From the NCBI GenBank assembly GCA_910577995.1, contig CAJTND010000009.1:1-42973 (forward strand): a DNA stretch of 42,973 nucleotides, written 5' to 3'. Positions within the stretch are counted from its first letter, which is position 1. Each line of letters opens with the position of its first letter. The position numbers were made by a program, and so were the translations under genes. The notes beneath the pieces were generated by a model. The model was not told the DNA's origin. It did not search any database and was given only the letters and a program-made list of their open reading frames with translations. Source of the DNA: an uncultured Christensenella sp. GTDB lineage: Bacteria > Bacillota > Clostridia > Christensenellales > Pumilibacteraceae. Positions 42,015-42,973 of this stretch are shown piece by piece.

Positions 42015-42169
42015 GTTCGCAAACAGCGGACAGTCGAATACCCCTGCGATAAGGTCGACGGCAAGTCATAAGTCGAGGAGGCACAACGCACTTATCGGCG
42101 AGAGCGACAGCAAGTCGAACATATAAGCAGAGACTTTCGGCTAATTTAATACAAAGGAGAAGCCCGACA
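42015..42169 (+). promoter_or_regulatory. Structured 5' leader of the ECF S-component gene, riboswitch-like
   Basis: A leader of about 155 bases with several possible helices. One hairpin pairs GUCGA (42033-42037) with UCGAC (42055-42059). A second pairs AUAAGUCG (42068-42075) with CG and ACUUAU (42087-42095). The alternative CGAUAAG (42047-42053) with CUUAUCG (42091-42097) excludes both. Near the start, UCGGCU (42137-42142) can pair with AGCCCGA (42161-42167), leaving the AAAGGAG SD in the loop. The element GCAAGUC occurs twice (42061-42067, 42110-42116). Such competing helices are typical of translational switches. I see no clear match to the THF, TPP, cobalamin or other riboswitch consensus sequences I know. 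Confidence 0.45.
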
Positions 42170-42826
42170 TTGAGAAACACTCAACAGGAAATTGCGACTC
42201 CGGACAATGATATTGTCGGTTCGCAACAACTACGCAAGAAAAGGATCGGATCGTCACCGACAAAGTATCTGACTTACATCGCGGTATTTGCCGCGCTGGC
42301 TATAGTTATGAAGCTTATCGGTCAGGTCCTCACATTCACCGACAGCTTCAAGGTAACGCTCATTTACTTTATATGGCTGATTGCGGGGGCAGTCCTCGGT
42401 CCTATCGGCGGCGGCGCGGTAGGATTCGTTTCGGACGTGCTCGGCGCGATAGTAATACCGATGGGCGCAATCAATCCCCTGCTCGTCCTCGGCAACACCG
42501 CTTACGGCGTTATCGCGGGACTGTGCTTCAAGTACACGCCGTCGCGAAGCTACGTTGTAAAAATGCTTGTCACGGGCGTCGTCTGCACTATCGTATGCAC
42601 CTGTCTTTTCAACTCGTTCGCGATATGGGTGATGTTTTATAAAGACATGTTCTCGTTTTGGCAGTATTTCGCTGCCAAGCGCGCCATGCAGCCGCTCGTC
42701 GCCGGTATAAACATATTTATCGCCGTAGCAATGATTCCCCTGCTCGTCAATATCGGGCTGCTGCCCAAACAAGTCAAAAAGGAGAAAAAAGATGCCCAAC
42801 ATATCGGTGAAGATGCTCGCAGGTAG
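42170..42826 (+). CDS. ECF transporter S component, FolT-like
   Basis: A 218-residue membrane protein with six hydrophobic segments, of the energy-coupling-factor substrate-binding type. The segment VLGPIGGGAVGFVSDVLGAI, followed by a GxINP and GNTAYG pattern, matches the conserved core of the FolT-like group that captures folate, although vitamin specificity cannot be fixed without the binding residues. An S component needs the shared EcfA/A'/T module, which is not encoded here. The start is TTG at 42170 with AAAGGAG 10 bases upstream. The gene follows a structured leader and overlaps the next gene by 35 bases. Confidence 0.78.
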   Translation: MRNTQQEIATPDNDIVGSQQLRKKRIGSSPTKYLTYIAVFAALAIVMKLIGQVLTFTDSFKVTLIYFIWLIAGAVLGPIGGGAVGFVSDVLGAIVIPMGAINPLLVLGNTAYGVIAGLCFKYTPSRSYVVKMLVTGVVCTIVCTCLFNSFAIWVMFYKDMFSFWQYFAAKRAMQPLVAGINIFIAVAMIPLLVNIGLLPKQVKKEKKDAQHIGEDARR

Positions 42827-42973
42827 GACGCGCGAGCAAAAAGAAAAGCTCGCCAAAGACCTCGTGGAAGTGCTCAGCCGCGACCTCGGTGCAGACAAGC
42901 ACTGGATAACATGCACGATCGAGGACTATGACGCGGAGCAATGGCAAGAGGTCTTCAAGACCGAGATAGCCGA
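42792..42973 (+). CDS. 4-oxalocrotonate tautomerase family protein (PptA-like), partial
   Basis: The first 60 codons of a tautomerase, cut by the window end. After Met removal P1 is the expected catalytic base (MPNISVKML). The downstream segments EQKEKLAKDLVEVL and a WQEVFKTEIA stretch closely follow the E. coli PptA pattern. Members are small cytosolic keto-enol tautomerases, usually of unknown natural substrate. The ATG at 42792 has AAAAGGAG located inside folT, and the two reading frames overlap by 35 bases, so translation is surely coupled. Confidence 0.75.
   Translation, partial: MPNISVKMLAGRTREQKEKLAKDLVEVLSRDLGADKHWITCTIEDYDAEQWQEVFKTEIA

Noticed and set aside
42015..42169. Firm call of a THF riboswitch in front of the FolT-like gene
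   Set aside because: Only a short GCGAUAAG resembles the conserved GCGUUAAG; the GGGAUG/CAUCC pseudoknot strands are not found, so the class is left open.

Overview
The window looks like a chromosomal segment of an endospore-forming Bacillota, most likely an uncultured, moderately GC-rich Clostridia member. The evidence is a GPR spore protease, a CwlD-type amidase, a SpoVB-type flippase and a free-standing Spo0A DNA-binding domain, together with Gram-positive SD sequences (AAAGGAG) and sigma-A promoters of the TTGACA/TATAAT type. The genus assignment is a guess. Every gap between genes is shorter than 200 bases. No tRNA, rRNA or CRISPR array was seen. Almost all genes are housekeeping; the only mobile DNA is the tip of an IS3-family element at the left edge (1-77).

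Layout, left to right. (1) 114-4420, minus: a phosphohexomutase, transketolase and YfbR-like nucleotidase operon with its own promoter. (2) 4439-13912, minus: a tightly packed run lemA, DUF2207, tyrA, aroC, aroB, aroA, aroE, aroQ and an aroK fused to a HAD phosphatase. It covers every shikimate step after DAHP synthase plus the first tyrosine-specific step, and a strong promoter lies in front of lemA. (3) 13970-16839: cwlD, an M1-type lipoprotein peptidase and, divergent, the Spo0A C-terminal-domain protein. (4) 16896-26033: cell-envelope genes, namely ddl, uppP, a membrane-bound nucleotide-sugar dehydratase, glmM, a small membrane exporter with glmS, and murI. GlmS and GlmM supply glucosamine-1-phosphate, MurI D-glutamate, Ddl D-Ala-D-Ala, and UppP recycles the lipid carrier. 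(5) 26105-31462: gpr and rpsT divergent, then a minus operon lgt, small membrane protein, pncB and coiled-coil protein. (6) 31466-35139: a VanW-type protein, a CCA-type nucleotidyltransferase and a small esterase. (7) 35221-40292, minus: two paralogous Ig-like/transglutaminase lipoproteins, one with an intact catalytic triad and one lacking the cysteine. (8) 40431 to the end, plus: a SpoVB-type flippase, a long structured leader, a FolT-like ECF S component and the beginning of a PptA-like tautomerase.

The most unusual signals are: consensus promoters whose -10 box lies only 6-10 bases from the start codon (lgt, the small exporter gene, cca, and less clearly ddl and murI), which predicts leaderless mRNAs; the shikimate kinase-HAD fusion; the lone Spo0A_C protein; the transglutaminase/pseudo-transglutaminase pair; a ribosomal protein S20 with a histone-like tail that doubles its length; the folT leader with competing pairings; and a perfect palindrome inside the likely murI promoter. 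All domain and family calls come from reading motifs by eye; no database search was run.
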